Below the pieces are notes generated by a model, which was not told where the DNA came from, did not search any database, and saw only the letters and a list, made by a program, of their open reading frames with translations. Shown here piece by piece: positions 9,511 through 18,713 of a DNA stretch of 64,000 nucleotides (the first letter of the stretch is position 1; every line of letters starts with the position of its first letter). Source of the stretch: Taishania pollutisoli. GTDB taxonomy: Bacteria > Bacteroidota > Bacteroidia > Flavobacteriales_D > Crocinitomicaceae. The stretch spans positions 62,001 through 126,000 of the forward strand of contig NZ_JACVEL010000002.1 in NCBI RefSeq assembly GCF_014518315.1, read 5' to 3'. Both the position numbers and the translations under genes were made by a program.

Positions 9511-9536
9511 TATGTCTATATCGGAATATAGCGATA
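9511..9536 (-). repeat. 26-bp intergenic hairpin element, copy 1 (minus orientation)
   Basis: Read on the minus strand the left arm is TATCGCTATAT, the loop TCCG, and the right arm ATATAGACATA (degenerate). A further partial copy abuts it at 9537-9552. It lies between the convergent ends of two genes. Confidence 0.7.
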
Positions 9537-9547
9537 AATCGATATTG

Positions 9548-11140
9548 CTATACTTCCAATTTGAATTCTGAATTTTTATGGAATGTAATATCCGGATAAT
9601 CCTGTTCAGCCATTTGCAACAAAAATTGAGTTTCAGCTAAAAATACCATATTTCCATCTTTATCTGTTGCAAGGTAATTTGCTTTCGCACGCTTAAATGA
9701 CTCCAGTTGCTCCTGATTTGTTGTCGTAATCCAGACTGATTTTGTGAAGTTTCTTGGTGTAAAGCGACAATTTGCACCATATTCATTAATTAATCGATAC
9801 TGGATGACTTCAAATTGTAATTGTCCGACAGTTCCTACAATTTTTCTGTTTCCGGGTTGCATAATAAACATTTGAGCGACTCCCTCGTCTGTCAACTGAT
9901 GAATCCCTTTGTCCAATTGTTTGGACTTCATCGGATCCAGGTTTTCCAATTCCATGAAAATTTCAGGAGAGAAAGATGGGATACCTTTGAACTGGAGTTT
10001 TTCTCCTTCCGTTAATGTGTCTCCAATCTTAAAGTTTCCGGTGTCATATAGCCCGATTACATCTCCCGGAAATGCTTCCTCAATCACAGACTTATCTTGC
10101 GCCATGAATGATGTCGGGTTTGCAAATTTCATTTTTTTGTCAGAACGCACGTGTGTATAAAATGTGTTACGTTCAAATTTTCCGGAAACGATGCGCAAAA
10201 ATGCAATTCGGTCTCTGTGTTTTGGATCCAGATTGGCATGGATTTTAAAGACAAATCCGGAAAACTTCGGATCGTCTGGTTCAATAAATCTCATGTCTGT
10301 ATCTCTCCCTCTTGGAGATGGGGATATTTGAATAAATGTATCCAGCAATTCTTTTACCCCAAAATTGTTGACGGCTGAACCAAAAAATACAGGAGCCAGT
10401 TTACCGGCCAGGTATTTTTCTCTGTCAAAGTCATCATATACGCCGTTTATTATTTCAACTTCTTCCCTCAGCTCTTCTGCAAATGATGTCCCGATCATTT
10501 CATCAAGTGTCGGATCTGAAAGGTCTTTTATGGTTACAATATCCTCTGCAATTTTAGTTTTGTTTACCTGGAACAAATTCAGATTTTGTTCATGCAGATT
10601 GTAAACACCTTTGAATCTGTCTCCCATTCCAATCGGCCATGTTAACGGACGAACTTTGATATTCAGTTTTTCTTCTAATTCATCTAAAAGTGTAAAAGCA
10701 TCCTTTCCTTCCCTGTCCATTTTATTGACGTAGATGATCACAGGTGTATTTCGCATACGGCAAACTTCCATCAGTTTTTCTGTTTGTGATTCAACTCCGT
10801 TTGCGCTGTCAATAACCAGGATTACGCTGTCTACAGCGGTTAGCGTCCGATAGGTGTCTTCTGCAAAGTCTTTGTGTCCCGGAGTGTCCAGGATATTTAC
10901 CTGTTTTCCGGAATATTCAAATGCCATAACAGATGTAGCGACGGAAATTCCCCGTTGTTTTTCAATTTCCATGAAGTCAGAGGTTGCGGTTTTTTTTATC
11001 TTATTGTTTTTTACCGCTCCGGCAGTTTGTATTGCCCCTCCAAATAATAATAGTTTCTCCGTCAGTGTTGTTTTTCCTGCATCGGGATGGGCAATAATTC
11101 CAAATGTTCTTCTCTTTTCTACGGCTTCACTATTCTTCAT
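9548..11140 (-). CDS. prfC: Peptide chain release factor 3
   Basis: 530 residues, the normal RF3 length. GTPase motifs: G1 [10 protein letters not shown] (17-26), switch [11 protein letters not shown]4 NKMDR, followed by the RF3-specific middle and C-terminal domains ([33 protein letters not shown]). It is a translational GTPase that recycles release factors 1 and 2 from the ribosome after peptide release. It is a single gene with its own -7 element, and its 3' end meets copy 1 of the hairpin family. Confidence 0.97.
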   Translation of the reverse strand: MKNSEAVEKRRTFGIIAHPDAGKTTLTEKLLLFGGAIQTAGAVKNNKIKKTATSDFMEIEKQRGISVATSVMAFEYSGKQVNILDTPGHKDFAEDTYRTLTAVDSVILVIDSANGVESQTEKLMEVCRMRNTPVIIYVNKMDREGKDAFTLLDELEEKLNIKVRPLTWPIGMGDRFKGVYNLHEQNLNLFQVNKTKIAEDIVTIKDLSDPTLDEMIGTSFAEELREEVEIINGVYDDFDREKYLAGKLAPVFFGSAVNNFGVKELLDTFIQISPSPRGRDTDMRFIEPDDPKFSGFVFKIHANLDPKHRDRIAFLRIVSGKFERNTFYTHVRSDKKMKFANPTSFMAQDKSVIEEAFPGDVIGLYDTGNFKIGDTLTEGEKLQFKGIPSFSPEIFMELENLDPMKSKQLDKGIHQLTDEGVAQMFIMQPGNRKIVGTVGQLQFEVIQYRLINEYGANCRFTPRNFTKSVWITTTNQEQLESFKRAKANYLATDKDGNMVFLAETQFLLQMAEQDYPDITFHKNSEFKLEV

Positions 11141-11178
11141 GTTACGTTATTGTTGTTGAATTCTGAAAAATCAGAGCG

Positions 11179-11186
11179 CAAAGATA
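11179..11186 (-). promoter_or_regulatory. -7 element upstream of prfC
   Basis: On the minus strand TATCTTTG matches TAnnTTTG, about 38 bp before the prfC ATG. Confidence 0.5.
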
Positions 11187-11245
11187 ACTGATTCTTCCTC
11201 AAAAACGGAATTGAGTAGAATTTTTAGATAAAGAGTAGGATGGAT

Positions 11246-11662
11246 CTAAGATTCAAAACACTGATTCCAGTTGTGTACAGACTTTAGTTTGCTGTAAAAA
11301 TGGTAGAATGATTCATATCGATCATCATTTTTTAACTCAATTTTTTTGAGTAGGTGCTCTAACATATTCATCAGGTGAGTAAACGCAATTTTATTTACTC
11401 TAAATACTTTACAACATTTACTTTCATTGTTGATAACAGCTGTTTTTACAAGTCCGGAATTATGAAGTTGTTTAAGGTGAACAGAAAGTGTGGATTGAGA
11501 CAGTTTAATTTCTTTTGCAATGTCTTTAATTGTTATGTCCTTGTCTGTCTCATTTGCAATGATCAATAATGCTTTTAGTCTTGCGGGATGAGCAATTGCT
11601 TTAAGTAAATCTGCTGTATTGATCAATTCATCGGAATAAAATTCATATTTAGTAGCGCCCAT
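11246..11662 (-). CDS. ArsR-family winged-helix transcriptional regulator
   Basis: 138 residues with the ArsR/SmtB layout: LLKAIAHPARLKALLII (helix near 20-36), IKDIAKEIKLSQSTLSVHLKQLHNSGLV (recognition helix-turn-helix about 44-72) and the wing NNESKCCKVFRV (about 78-90). The CC pair in the wing could bind metal or sense thiols, but the canonical arsenic/zinc CVC motif in the recognition helix is absent. The upstream gene on the same strand is nrdA, separated by 210 bp with a strong terminator, so it is probably its own unit. The target is unknown. Confidence 0.85.
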   Translation of the reverse strand: MGATKYEFYSDELINTADLLKAIAHPARLKALLIIANETDKDITIKDIAKEIKLSQSTLSVHLKQLHNSGLVKTAVINNESKCCKVFRVNKIAFTHLMNMLEHLLKKIELKNDDRYESFYHFYSKLKSVHNWNQCFES

Positions 11663-11769
11663 ATTTAATTAGTTTTAAAAGGTGGTTAATAAAAATTATA
11701 TGAATTATGAATATAGTGAATAATAGTGTTTTGTGCAAGTGTTAATTTGGATTTTTTGAAGAATCTCCA

Positions 11770-11795
11770 TATCGTAATATTTCGATATATCAATG
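11770..11795 (+). repeat. 26-bp intergenic hairpin element, copy 2
   Basis: Left arm TATCGTAATAT, loop TTCG, degenerate right arm ATATATCAATG. Found between nrdA and the ArsR gene. Confidence 0.7.
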
Positions 11796-11817
11796 TGTTA
11801 GAATAATTATAAGATAA

Positions 11818-11847
11818 AAAACCGGATCAACATGTTGATCCGGTTTT
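11818..11847 (-). terminator. Terminator after nrdA, a perfect 30-bp palindrome
   Basis: The two 15-bp halves (AAAACCGGATCAACA and its exact complement) pair without mismatch. On the minus strand the stem is followed by a run of T, as for an intrinsic terminator of the nrd operon. Confidence 0.85.
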
Positions 11848-11874
11848 ACTATTTTGTAAGATCTAAAACGGTCT

Positions 11875-13521
11875 TTATGCCTCGCAACTACTACAACTAA
11901 CTAATTCTGTTACGAGCTCCTTCGAAACGCTTTGACTACGTTGGTAATAAAGGGTTTTAACTCCTAGTTTCCATGCCTCGATCAATAATTTATTGACTTC
12001 TTTAATTGGTAATTCTGCAGGAATGTTAATGTTTAAACTTTGCGACTGATCAACAAATTTTTGACGAATAGATGCCTGTTGAATAATTTCCAATTGACTG
12101 ATCTCTTTAAATGTTTTGAAAACAGCCTTTTCCTGCTCGTTCAATTCTTTCAGGTGTTGAACACTTCCTCCGTTCAGCATGATGCTTCTCCAGATATCTT
12201 CATTATCAATTCCTTTTTCTTCAAGCAGTGCTTTCAGATACTTATTTTTTCGCATGAAGTTACCTTTCGCCAACCCCGCTTTGTAATAATTACTGCTGAA
12301 AGGTTCAATTCCTGGTGATGTTTGACCTAAAATAGCAGAGGAAGAGGTGGTTGGAGCAATCGCCATGGTGGTTGTATTCCTTTTCCCATATCCTTTCAAT
12401 AGCTCTGGCTCTCCATAGATTCTTGCAAGTTCTTGGGTTGCTTTTTCTGTTTTTTCATGCAGGTGGCTGAAAATTTCATGCGTCAATTGCTTTGCTTCTA
12501 ACCCTTCAAAAGGAATCATTCGCTTTTGCAACAGGGAATGCCACCCGAGTACACCTAACCCCAAAGCTCTGTGGCGTTTCGCAAATTTATTCGCCGCTGC
12601 CAGGTAGTAATTATCTTCTGTTTTTGCTATGAATTCTTGCAGTACTGCGTCAAGAAAGAAGGTTGCCAGTTTTACCGCTTCCGTGTCTTTCCATTCATCG
12701 TACAATTCAAGATTCATTGAGGATAAACAACAGATAAATGACTCATCGTCTGTTGACGGGAGCATAATTTCGGAGCATAAATTACTGGCATTAATCATCA
12801 GGTTGTGATCCTTATATACTTGAGGTTTATTTCTGTTAACATTATCCGTAAAGAAGATGTAAGGCAGGCCTTTTTGCTGGCGACTTTCAAGGATTTTGGC
12901 CCATAACTCACGTTTTTCCATATCCCCGTCAATCATTTCCTGCATCCAGTAATCAGGAACACATACGCCGAAGAATAAATTTTGAATGGGATTTCCGATG
13001 TTTTTGATTTGTATAAATTCTTCACAATCCGGATGATCGATATCCAGATAAGCTGCAAAAGCACCTCTTCGTACACCGCCCTGAGAGATTGTATCCATTG
13101 CGGCATCGAACAATTTCATAAAGCTAACTGCACCACTGCTTTTTCCGTTATCTGTTACAGCACTTCCTCTTGATCGCAATCCTCCAAAATACCCGGACGT
13201 TCCACCTCCTGTTTTTGTTTGCATAATTACCTCACCCAATTTGTGAGTGATTGCTTCAATACTGTCCGGTACGTGGACATTGAAACAAGAAATCGGCAAT
13301 CCTCTTTCGGTTCCCATGTTTGCCCAAATCGGAGAACTTAAGCTCATCCATCCGCGTTCAATCATTTCTACAAACGCTTCTTTCAATTCGGGTTTGTAGA
13401 GTCTTTTTGCTGCGGCTTCACAAATGCGGTCAATTGCACCTTCTACCGTTTCTCCCTTTAACAGATATCCTCTGTTTAGTATTTGCTCACTTTCGGAGTT
13501 TTTCCACCATAATCTTTCCAT
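11875..13521 (-). CDS. nrdA: Class I ribonucleotide reductase large (alpha) subunit, short type without ATP-cone
   Basis: 548 residues, far shorter than the ~760 of E. coli NrdA. The catalytic core is complete: the redox cysteine C79 in GLPISCFNVH, the active-site trio N247, C249, E251 in NASNLCSEIMLP, the second redox cysteine at 264 or 265, the radical-transfer tyrosines Y525-Y526 in LYYQRSQS and a C-terminal shuttle pair C543/C546. The N-terminus starts directly with the core helical part, so the ~90-residue ATP-cone that gives overall dATP inhibition is missing. The enzyme makes deoxynucleotides from ribonucleoside diphosphates. It is 24 bp downstream of nrdB and ends in a strong terminator. 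Confidence 0.95.
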   Translation of the reverse strand: MERLWWKNSESEQILNRGYLLKGETVEGAIDRICEAAAKRLYKPELKEAFVEMIERGWMSLSSPIWANMGTERGLPISCFNVHVPDSIEAITHKLGEVIMQTKTGGGTSGYFGGLRSRGSAVTDNGKSSGAVSFMKLFDAAMDTISQGGVRRGAFAAYLDIDHPDCEEFIQIKNIGNPIQNLFFGVCVPDYWMQEMIDGDMEKRELWAKILESRQQKGLPYIFFTDNVNRNKPQVYKDHNLMINASNLCSEIMLPSTDDESFICCLSSMNLELYDEWKDTEAVKLATFFLDAVLQEFIAKTEDNYYLAAANKFAKRHRALGLGVLGWHSLLQKRMIPFEGLEAKQLTHEIFSHLHEKTEKATQELARIYGEPELLKGYGKRNTTTMAIAPTTSSSAILGQTSPGIEPFSSNYYKAGLAKGNFMRKNKYLKALLEEKGIDNEDIWRSIMLNGGSVQHLKELNEQEKAVFKTFKEISQLEIIQQASIRQKFVDQSQSLNINIPAELPIKEVNKLLIEAWKLGVKTLYYQRSQSVSKELVTELVSCSSCEA

Positions 13522-13545
13522 TGTCCAATATGTTTGCCGGTTTTT

Positions 13546-14520
13546 TTAAAATAAATCTTCAGCAGTAATGCTTTTATCGTGTTTCGTATAATCAACAGGT
13601 CGTTTTGCAAAGAAGTCATCCAGACTGTTGGCAAAAACCTCTTCTTCAAACCAACTCATGGGCTGGTATTCGGAGTTGCTAACATTGAAAATAGCATCAA
13701 ATCCAATTTGCTTCATGCTTTCATCAACTCTGAATTTCATGAAATTCAACAAATCCTTTTTGTTGATGATGTCCAATTCTCCTTCAATGAAAATCCAATC
13801 CAGAATTTTTCGTTCAACTTCGATCGAATCTTCAACGCTTTTCCTGATTTGCGCCATTGTTTCGGCATCAAAAAAGTCAGGGAATTCATCTTTAATCGTG
13901 TTTACAATATAGATCCCCGCATTTGCGTGTATTTGTTCATCAACAGAAGTCCATGCAATAATGTTGCTTACATTTTTCATGTATCCTTTGAACCGGGTAA
14001 AAGATAAAATGATTGCAAACTGACTGAACAAGGATACATTTTCAATCAGGATGGTAAAGAGAATCAACGACACAACGTATTTTTTTCTGTCGTCAGAGCG
14101 GGTGTCCTGTAGTACGCCGGAAAGGTATTCAACGCGTTCGCGGATGACAGGTATGTCCATGAGTTTTTGGAATTCATTGTTGTATCCGAGGACTTCCAGC
14201 AGGCGGGAATATGCCTCCGAGTGACGGAATTCACACTCTGCAAATGTACTTCCCAATCCATTGAATTCAGGTTTTGGAAAATGAAGGAAAATATTGCCCC
14301 AGAATGTTTTTACTGCTACTTCTATTTGGGCGATTGCTAACAAGCTGTGTTTGATCGCAGTGCGTTCGGCCATTGTTAGATTTGAATGAAAATCTTGTGT
14401 GTCAGCTGTAAAATCCACTTCGCTGTGAACCCAGAATGATTTGTTAATTGCCTCTGTAAATTTCAATACTTCCGGATATTCAAAAGGTTTATAATTTACG
14501 CGTTTGTCAAAAATGCTCAT
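13546..14520 (-). CDS. nrdB: Class I ribonucleotide reductase small (beta) subunit
   Basis: 324 residues with the ferritin-like R2 fold. Ligands visible: E67 (place of the first carboxylate, Asp in E. coli), E97 and H100 in ECEFRHSEAY, E160 in LIENVSLFSQF, E195 and H198 in DEQIHANAG. The radical tyrosine position is Y104, four residues after H100. It generates the stable radical used by NrdA. No ATP-cone is fused to its N-terminus, unlike some Bacteroidota R2 proteins. It sits 30 bp after the NrdJ-like gene and 24 bp before nrdA, so all three form one operon. Confidence 0.95.
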   Translation of the reverse strand: MSIFDKRVNYKPFEYPEVLKFTEAINKSFWVHSEVDFTADTQDFHSNLTMAERTAIKHSLLAIAQIEVAVKTFWGNIFLHFPKPEFNGLGSTFAECEFRHSEAYSRLLEVLGYNNEFQKLMDIPVIRERVEYLSGVLQDTRSDDRKKYVVSLILFTILIENVSLFSQFAIILSFTRFKGYMKNVSNIIAWTSVDEQIHANAGIYIVNTIKDEFPDFFDAETMAQIRKSVEDSIEVERKILDWIFIEGELDIINKKDLLNFMKFRVDESMKQIGFDAIFNVSNSEYQPMSWFEEEVFANSLDDFFAKRPVDYTKHDKSITAEDLF

Positions 14521-14550
14521 GATTGTATTTCTTAAATTGTTATTATTCGT

Positions 14551-15072
14551 CTATTCTTCTTCAGTGCAACCGGGAATGTAGCGCTTTAAGGCCCTTGCAA
14601 CACCATTTTTCCAGGTGTTGATGTTTCCTTCCAGTTGAAGGCTGTTAATCAATTCAACTACCTTTTCAATGGGCATACCATAGCGCAATGTTCCTGAAAG
14701 CAATTTGGCATAATTCCAATACTCGGGATTGAATTTATAGGATAACCCTTCGATTGTAGTTTTATAGCCTCGTGTGTTTTTGTACTGAAAATCATAACGG
14801 GAGGTTCCGTCCTGATCCTTTCCTTTAATAATCTTACCGTTATCTACCCATCTGGGGATGGCAATACCATCTTCATCGTCCAGTAATCCGGTAAATATCT
14901 CATACGGACGGCCATCGATCAAACCGATAAATGCAATCCATTTTTCCTTATTGTTTTGGAAGCGAACAACATCTGCTTCTAATTCAACCGGTCGATTGGT
15001 CGGAAAAGGGATTTGAGAGAAATTTTTATCTGTCTCAACTTGGTCGATTTTGCCTCTTTCTATGGTTTCCAT
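14551..15072 (-). CDS. Stand-alone homologue of the C-terminal domain of B12-dependent RNR (NrdJ)
   Basis: 173 residues from the ATG at 15072 (a TTG at 15135 would add 21 residues but lies upstream of the likely transcription start). From residue ~25 to the end it resembles the C-terminal domain of Bacteroidota adenosylcobalamin-dependent RNR: LEADVVRFQNNKEKW, AFIGLIDGRPYEIFTG, RYDFQYKNTRGYKTTIEGLS, NPEYWNYAKLLSGTLRYGMP and INTWKNGVARALKRYIP. The NrdJ catalytic barrel and the terminal zinc-ribbon cysteines are absent; the protein stops at PGCTEEE. It is the first gene of the nrd operon, 30 bp before nrdB. Family similarity is from memory; an accessory or regulatory role in RNR is inference. 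Confidence 0.75.
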   Translation of the reverse strand: METIERGKIDQVETDKNFSQIPFPTNRPVELEADVVRFQNNKEKWIAFIGLIDGRPYEIFTGLLDDEDGIAIPRWVDNGKIIKGKDQDGTSRYDFQYKNTRGYKTTIEGLSYKFNPEYWNYAKLLSGTLRYGMPIEKVVELINSLQLEGNINTWKNGVARALKRYIPGCTEEE

Positions 15073-15114
15073 TTCTTGAATGATTGAAAAGTTTGGTTGC
15101 TTTATTCTGGTTGA

Positions 15115-15122
15115 CAAATGTA
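15115..15122 (-). promoter_or_regulatory. -7 element of the nrd operon
   Basis: On the minus strand TACATTTG matches TAnnTTTG, 42 bp before the ATG at 15072. It supports that ATG over the TTG at 15135, which lies upstream of it. No NrdR-type box was found nearby. Confidence 0.55.
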
Positions 15123-15319
15123 AATTATAAAACAACTATATAAAAATTAATTTTTCAAAAGTTTACAGATTTATATACTTAAATATTTATTTATCATTTA
15201 TTTATGTTTTTTCTAACATGAAAAAGTTTACAAAAAATGAAATAATGATACTTTTTTGGTATTGTTAAAGTGGACATTTTTAGTTAAGGAGTAATAGTGT
15301 TCAAATTCCAAAATAGGGA

Positions 15320-15345
15320 TATCGCAATATGACGATATGGCAATT
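15320..15345 (+). repeat. 26-bp intergenic hairpin element, copy 3
   Basis: Left arm TATCGCAATAT, loop GACG, right arm ATATGGCAATT (last bases diverged). About 70 bp upstream of the mutL-operon -7 element. Confidence 0.75.
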
Positions 15346-15414
15346 TCGTGTAAATGACTTCACTCAGGCTGTTAATAACAATTTAAAATCTAAAATTCTC
15401 TGCCTAAAAATTAC

Positions 15415-15422
15415 TATTTTTG
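15415..15422 (+). promoter_or_regulatory. -7 element of the nitroreductase-mutL operon
   Basis: TATTTTTG matches TAnnTTTG, 37 bp before the ATG at 15460. Confidence 0.55.
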
Positions 15423-15459
15423 TAAGCCTGTCTAACAATCAGGAGTGAATACGGTAGCT

Positions 15460-16050
15460 ATGAAATACAATCTTTCAGAAATAACAGAATTAATTCGCAA
15501 CAGACGAACTATTTTCCCGGAGCAGTACAGCTCGCGAAAAGTACATAAGGAACAAATTGAATTAATTATTAATAATGCATTATGGGCGCCTAATCATGGA
15601 AACACACAGCCGTGGCGGTTTCATGTTTTTACAGACGGCGGACTTCAAAAACTAAGTGATTTTTTGGGGAAAACATACCTGGAAGTAACACCGAAAGAAG
15701 CCCAAAATGATATGAAACTGGCAAAGATGGTTTCCCGCCCATTGAGATCTTCTGTGGTTATTGCTGTCTCTATGGTACGACAACCGGAGAGTAAAATCAT
15801 GGAGCTGGAAGAAATTGAGGCGGTTGCATGCGCTGTTCAGAATATGTATCTGACCTGTACGGCTTATGGATTGGGTGGTTTTTGGTCAACGCCGAAACTT
15901 ATTTACAATCAGGAGATGAACCATTTTCTTGATCTGGGTGAGCAGGATAAGTGCCTGGGATTGTTCTATGTCGGTTATCCGGACATTGAGTGGCCGAAAG
16001 CGCATCGAAAACCGTTGGAATACGTAACTAAATGGATTTCTGAAGAATAA
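15460..16050 (+). CDS. Nitroreductase family flavoprotein
   Basis: About 196 residues, with the family features IRNRRTIFPEQYS (FMN-phosphate arginines), NNALWAPNHGNTQPWRFHVF, AVACAVQNMYLTCTAYGLGGFW and LGLFYVGYPD. Proteins of this family bind FMN as dimers and reduce nitro compounds, quinones or other substrates with NAD(P)H. The start chosen is ATG 15460; a GTG at 15445 is in frame after AGGAG but adds only five residues. It is the first gene of a run that continues into mutL 21 bp later; the link to repair is positional only. Confidence 0.88.
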   Translation: MKYNLSEITELIRNRRTIFPEQYSSRKVHKEQIELIINNALWAPNHGNTQPWRFHVFTDGGLQKLSDFLGKTYLEVTPKEAQNDMKLAKMVSRPLRSSVVIAVSMVRQPESKIMELEEIEAVACAVQNMYLTCTAYGLGGFWSTPKLIYNQEMNHFLDLGEQDKCLGLFYVGYPDIEWPKAHRKPLEYVTKWISEE

Positions 16051-16071
16051 TCAGCAAGAAGAAAGATATAT

Positions 16072-17910
16072 ATGCAAAGCATCATTTCAGTACTTCCGGA
16101 TCATATTGCCAATCAAATCGCGGCTGGAGAGGTGATCCAGCGTCCAGCTTCTGTTGTGAAGGAGTTGGTTGAGAATGCTATTGATGCCGGGGCTGAAAAA
16201 ATACAGGTACACATCAAAGATGCCGGGAAAACATTGATCCAGGTGATAGATGATGGAAAAGGAATGAATGTGAAGGATGCGGAATTGTGTTTTTTGCGTC
16301 ATGCAACCAGCAAAATTCATTCAGCAGATGATTTATTCGCTCTGCAGACAAAAGGATTCAGAGGGGAGGCGTTGGCGAGTATTGCAGCAATCGCACATGT
16401 GATACTGCAAACACGGCAGGAAGGAACGGATACCGGTACGCGCGTGCTTGTAGAAGGAAGTCAGGTGATTGAACAGGAGGAAGTTGTTTGTGATAAGGGA
16501 ACAAGTTTTGAAGTGAAAAATTTGTTCTATAATGTCCCGGCACGTCGCAATTTTCTGAAGTCAAATGATGTTGAATTTCGTCACATCAAAGATGAATTTG
16601 AGCGAATTGCATTGGCACATCCGAACATTCATCTGATTTTGACACATAATGGAACGGAAGTGTACAACCTGAGAAGCGTTGTTCTCCGTAAAAGAATTGT
16701 GGATATCATCGGCGATCGTCAGAACGAACGGTTGGTTCCTATTCATGAAGAAACAACAATTGTAAGGGTTTCAGGATACGTTGTGAAGCCGGAATATGCA
16801 AAAAAAACGAGAGGAGAACAGTTTCTGTTTGTGAACAACCGCTACTTTCGGGACGGCTATTTTAACAATGCTGTAAACAGGGCGTTTGAAGGATTGATTC
16901 AACCGAAAACATATCCGGGGTACTTTCTGTATTTTGAAATCGATCCTGCAAAAATTGATGTGAATGTCCATCCGACAAAAACAGAAATCAAATTTGAAGA
17001 AGATAAATACATTTACTCGATCCTGATCAGTTCGATTCGTCAGGCATTAGGTAAATACAATATTGCACCGACTCTGGATTTTGAACGTGAGCAAAGTTTT
17101 GATTTGCCATATCACATGCATTCTCAACCGGTTGTTCAGCCGCAAATTCAAGTCAACCCGAATTACAATCCGTTTTCTCAGGAAACGAAAAGTATAGGGA
17201 AAAATTCTCATTCAACAGAACATAAGGCGTTGAATAAACACGGCTTTGGTGAAAATAAATCGACGCAACAGGATTGGGCCGGTTTCTATAATATTGATGA
17301 GATTGCGGAAAAACAGGAAGAAGTTCAACAAGCAATTGAGCTGGAAGAAGAAGGGACGCAGTTTGATCAATTTATTCTGCGACCACCTTATATTTTCTTC
17401 CCCGCAAAAACCGGGTTGATGGTAATGCACGGTAAACGCGCGTTTGAGCGAATCGTTTACAATTCCATGATGAAAGAATTTATTGTGCATCCGATTGCAT
17501 CACAAACATTGTTATTTCCATACGAAAAAGAAGTATCATCCGGAGAACAATCGACCTGGGAGTCCCACAATGCGTTACTGAGCCGGTTGGGATTTGAAAG
17601 TAACATTCAGGAAAATACATTGTTGCTAAGTGCTGTTCCGGCCGTACTCGAAGAAGAGGCGATTAATGACTGTGTGGATTCCATTCTGCACAATCTTTCC
17701 TTTGCGGAAATAGATAAAGGGGAGATTGCACACATTCTGATTTCGAATGTTGCACGAAATGCGGGGAAATCAAAAGTAATCTCAGGAAACAAAGAACAGG
17801 TGAGTAATTTGGTAGAATCGCTGTTTCAGTGTGAAGAACATGTCTATACCCCCGGAGGAAAACTGATTTTAAAAACAATACCTTTAACAGATATCCATCA
17901 ACTATTTTAA
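16072..17910 (+). CDS. mutL: DNA mismatch repair protein MutL
   Basis: 612 residues. The N-terminal GHKL ATPase has all motifs: ELVENAIDAGA, DDGKGM, TKGFRGEALASI and the QFLFVNNRYFRD segment. After a variable linker (about 330-430) comes the dimerisation domain. At about residues 440-460 the endonuclease motif DQHAAHERxxYE is replaced by VMHGKRAFERIVYN, and the later ACR and CPHGRP motifs read VARNAGKS and YTPGGK. It should still couple MutS to downstream repair, but nicking activity is doubtful. Next gene starts 9 bp downstream. Confidence 0.96.
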   Translation: MQSIISVLPDHIANQIAAGEVIQRPASVVKELVENAIDAGAEKIQVHIKDAGKTLIQVIDDGKGMNVKDAELCFLRHATSKIHSADDLFALQTKGFRGEALASIAAIAHVILQTRQEGTDTGTRVLVEGSQVIEQEEVVCDKGTSFEVKNLFYNVPARRNFLKSNDVEFRHIKDEFERIALAHPNIHLILTHNGTEVYNLRSVVLRKRIVDIIGDRQNERLVPIHEETTIVRVSGYVVKPEYAKKTRGEQFLFVNNRYFRDGYFNNAVNRAFEGLIQPKTYPGYFLYFEIDPAKIDVNVHPTKTEIKFEEDKYIYSILISSIRQALGKYNIAPTLDFEREQSFDLPYHMHSQPVVQPQIQVNPNYNPFSQETKSIGKNSHSTEHKALNKHGFGENKSTQQDWAGFYNIDEIAEKQEEVQQAIELEEEGTQFDQFILRPPYIFFPAKTGLMVMHGKRAFERIVYNSMMKEFIVHPIASQTLLFPYEKEVSSGEQSTWESHNALLSRLGFESNIQENTLLLSAVPAVLEEEAINDCVDSILHNLSFAEIDKGEIAHILISNVARNAGKSKVISGNKEQVSNLVESLFQCEEHVYTPGGKLILKTIPLTDIHQLF

Positions 17911-17919
17911 TTTTTTGAA

Positions 17920-18675
17920 ATGCTGAATAACATTCCTATCGTAACAAAAAACATCCTGATCATCAACATCCTGGTTTATGTAGTGATGATGGTTGGCATC
18001 AATATGGGGCATGAGATGTTACCGTTCTATTTGAGTACCCATTATTTTAATGCTCCGACATTTGAACCATACCAGGTGGTTACACACATGTTTACACACA
18101 GCGCGACAGATATTTTTCACATTGTGTTCAATATGTTGTTATTGGTAATGTTCGGGTCTCATTTAGAGCGAATCTGGGGAGCGAAACGATATTTTATATT
18201 TTATTTTGCCTGTGGGATAGGAGCATTGGTCTTGTATAATTCAATCGGAGTTGTGCAGATTCACCAGCTGAAACAGGCCCTGATTGCCGATGGTTATAAC
18301 ATAGATGTTGTCAACGAATACATCTGGGGAGGGAATGTCAGACAATTACCGATACTTTCAGCTAACAGTCAGGAGTTGTTTAACGAGTACAGCGAGATGG
18401 TTTTTAGCTCAATGGCAGGTGCTTCAGGTGCTATTTTCGGATTGCTGGCGGCATTTGCGATACTTTTTCCCAATACTGAATTAATGCTGTTATTTCCGCC
18501 TATTCCGATCAAAGCCAAATACCTGATCGGCGGTTATCTGGTATATGAAATCTATATGAGTTTCTTTTCAACAAAAATTGATAACATTGCCCACCTTGCC
18601 CATGTCGGAGGGGCGATTGTCGGTATAGTTTTTGTACTGTACTGGAGAAAAACGGACCGACGTAATTTCTATTGA
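17920..18675 (+). CDS. Rhomboid family intramembrane serine protease
   Basis: 251 residues, about six membrane segments. The catalytic serine is S169 in MAGASGAIFG and the histidine is H228 in LAHVGGAIVG. HMFTHSATDIFHIVFNML gives the L1/TM2 region. A 55-residue hydrophilic insertion lies between TM3 and the serine helix (about 108-165), longer than in GlpG-type enzymes. The family cuts membrane proteins within or next to the bilayer. It is second from mutL in the operon and 38 bp ahead of a second rhomboid. Confidence 0.9.
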   Translation: MLNNIPIVTKNILIINILVYVVMMVGINMGHEMLPFYLSTHYFNAPTFEPYQVVTHMFTHSATDIFHIVFNMLLLVMFGSHLERIWGAKRYFIFYFACGIGALVLYNSIGVVQIHQLKQALIADGYNIDVVNEYIWGGNVRQLPILSANSQELFNEYSEMVFSSMAGASGAIFGLLAAFAILFPNTELMLLFPPIPIKAKYLIGGYLVYEIYMSFFSTKIDNIAHLAHVGGAIVGIVFVLYWRKTDRRNFY

Positions 18676-18713
18676 TTTCCAATTGATTGTTTTCTAAGTA
18701 ATAATTCACGAAT

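Larger units (their letters stand above)
15073..15459. other. Divergent intergenic region between the nrd operon and the mutL operon
   Basis: 387 bp, very AT-rich in its middle (15135-15270). It holds the nrd promoter at the left, hairpin copy 3 at 15320-15345 and the -7 element of the nitroreductase/mutL operon at 15415. I see no gene or RNA in it. Confidence 0.7.
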
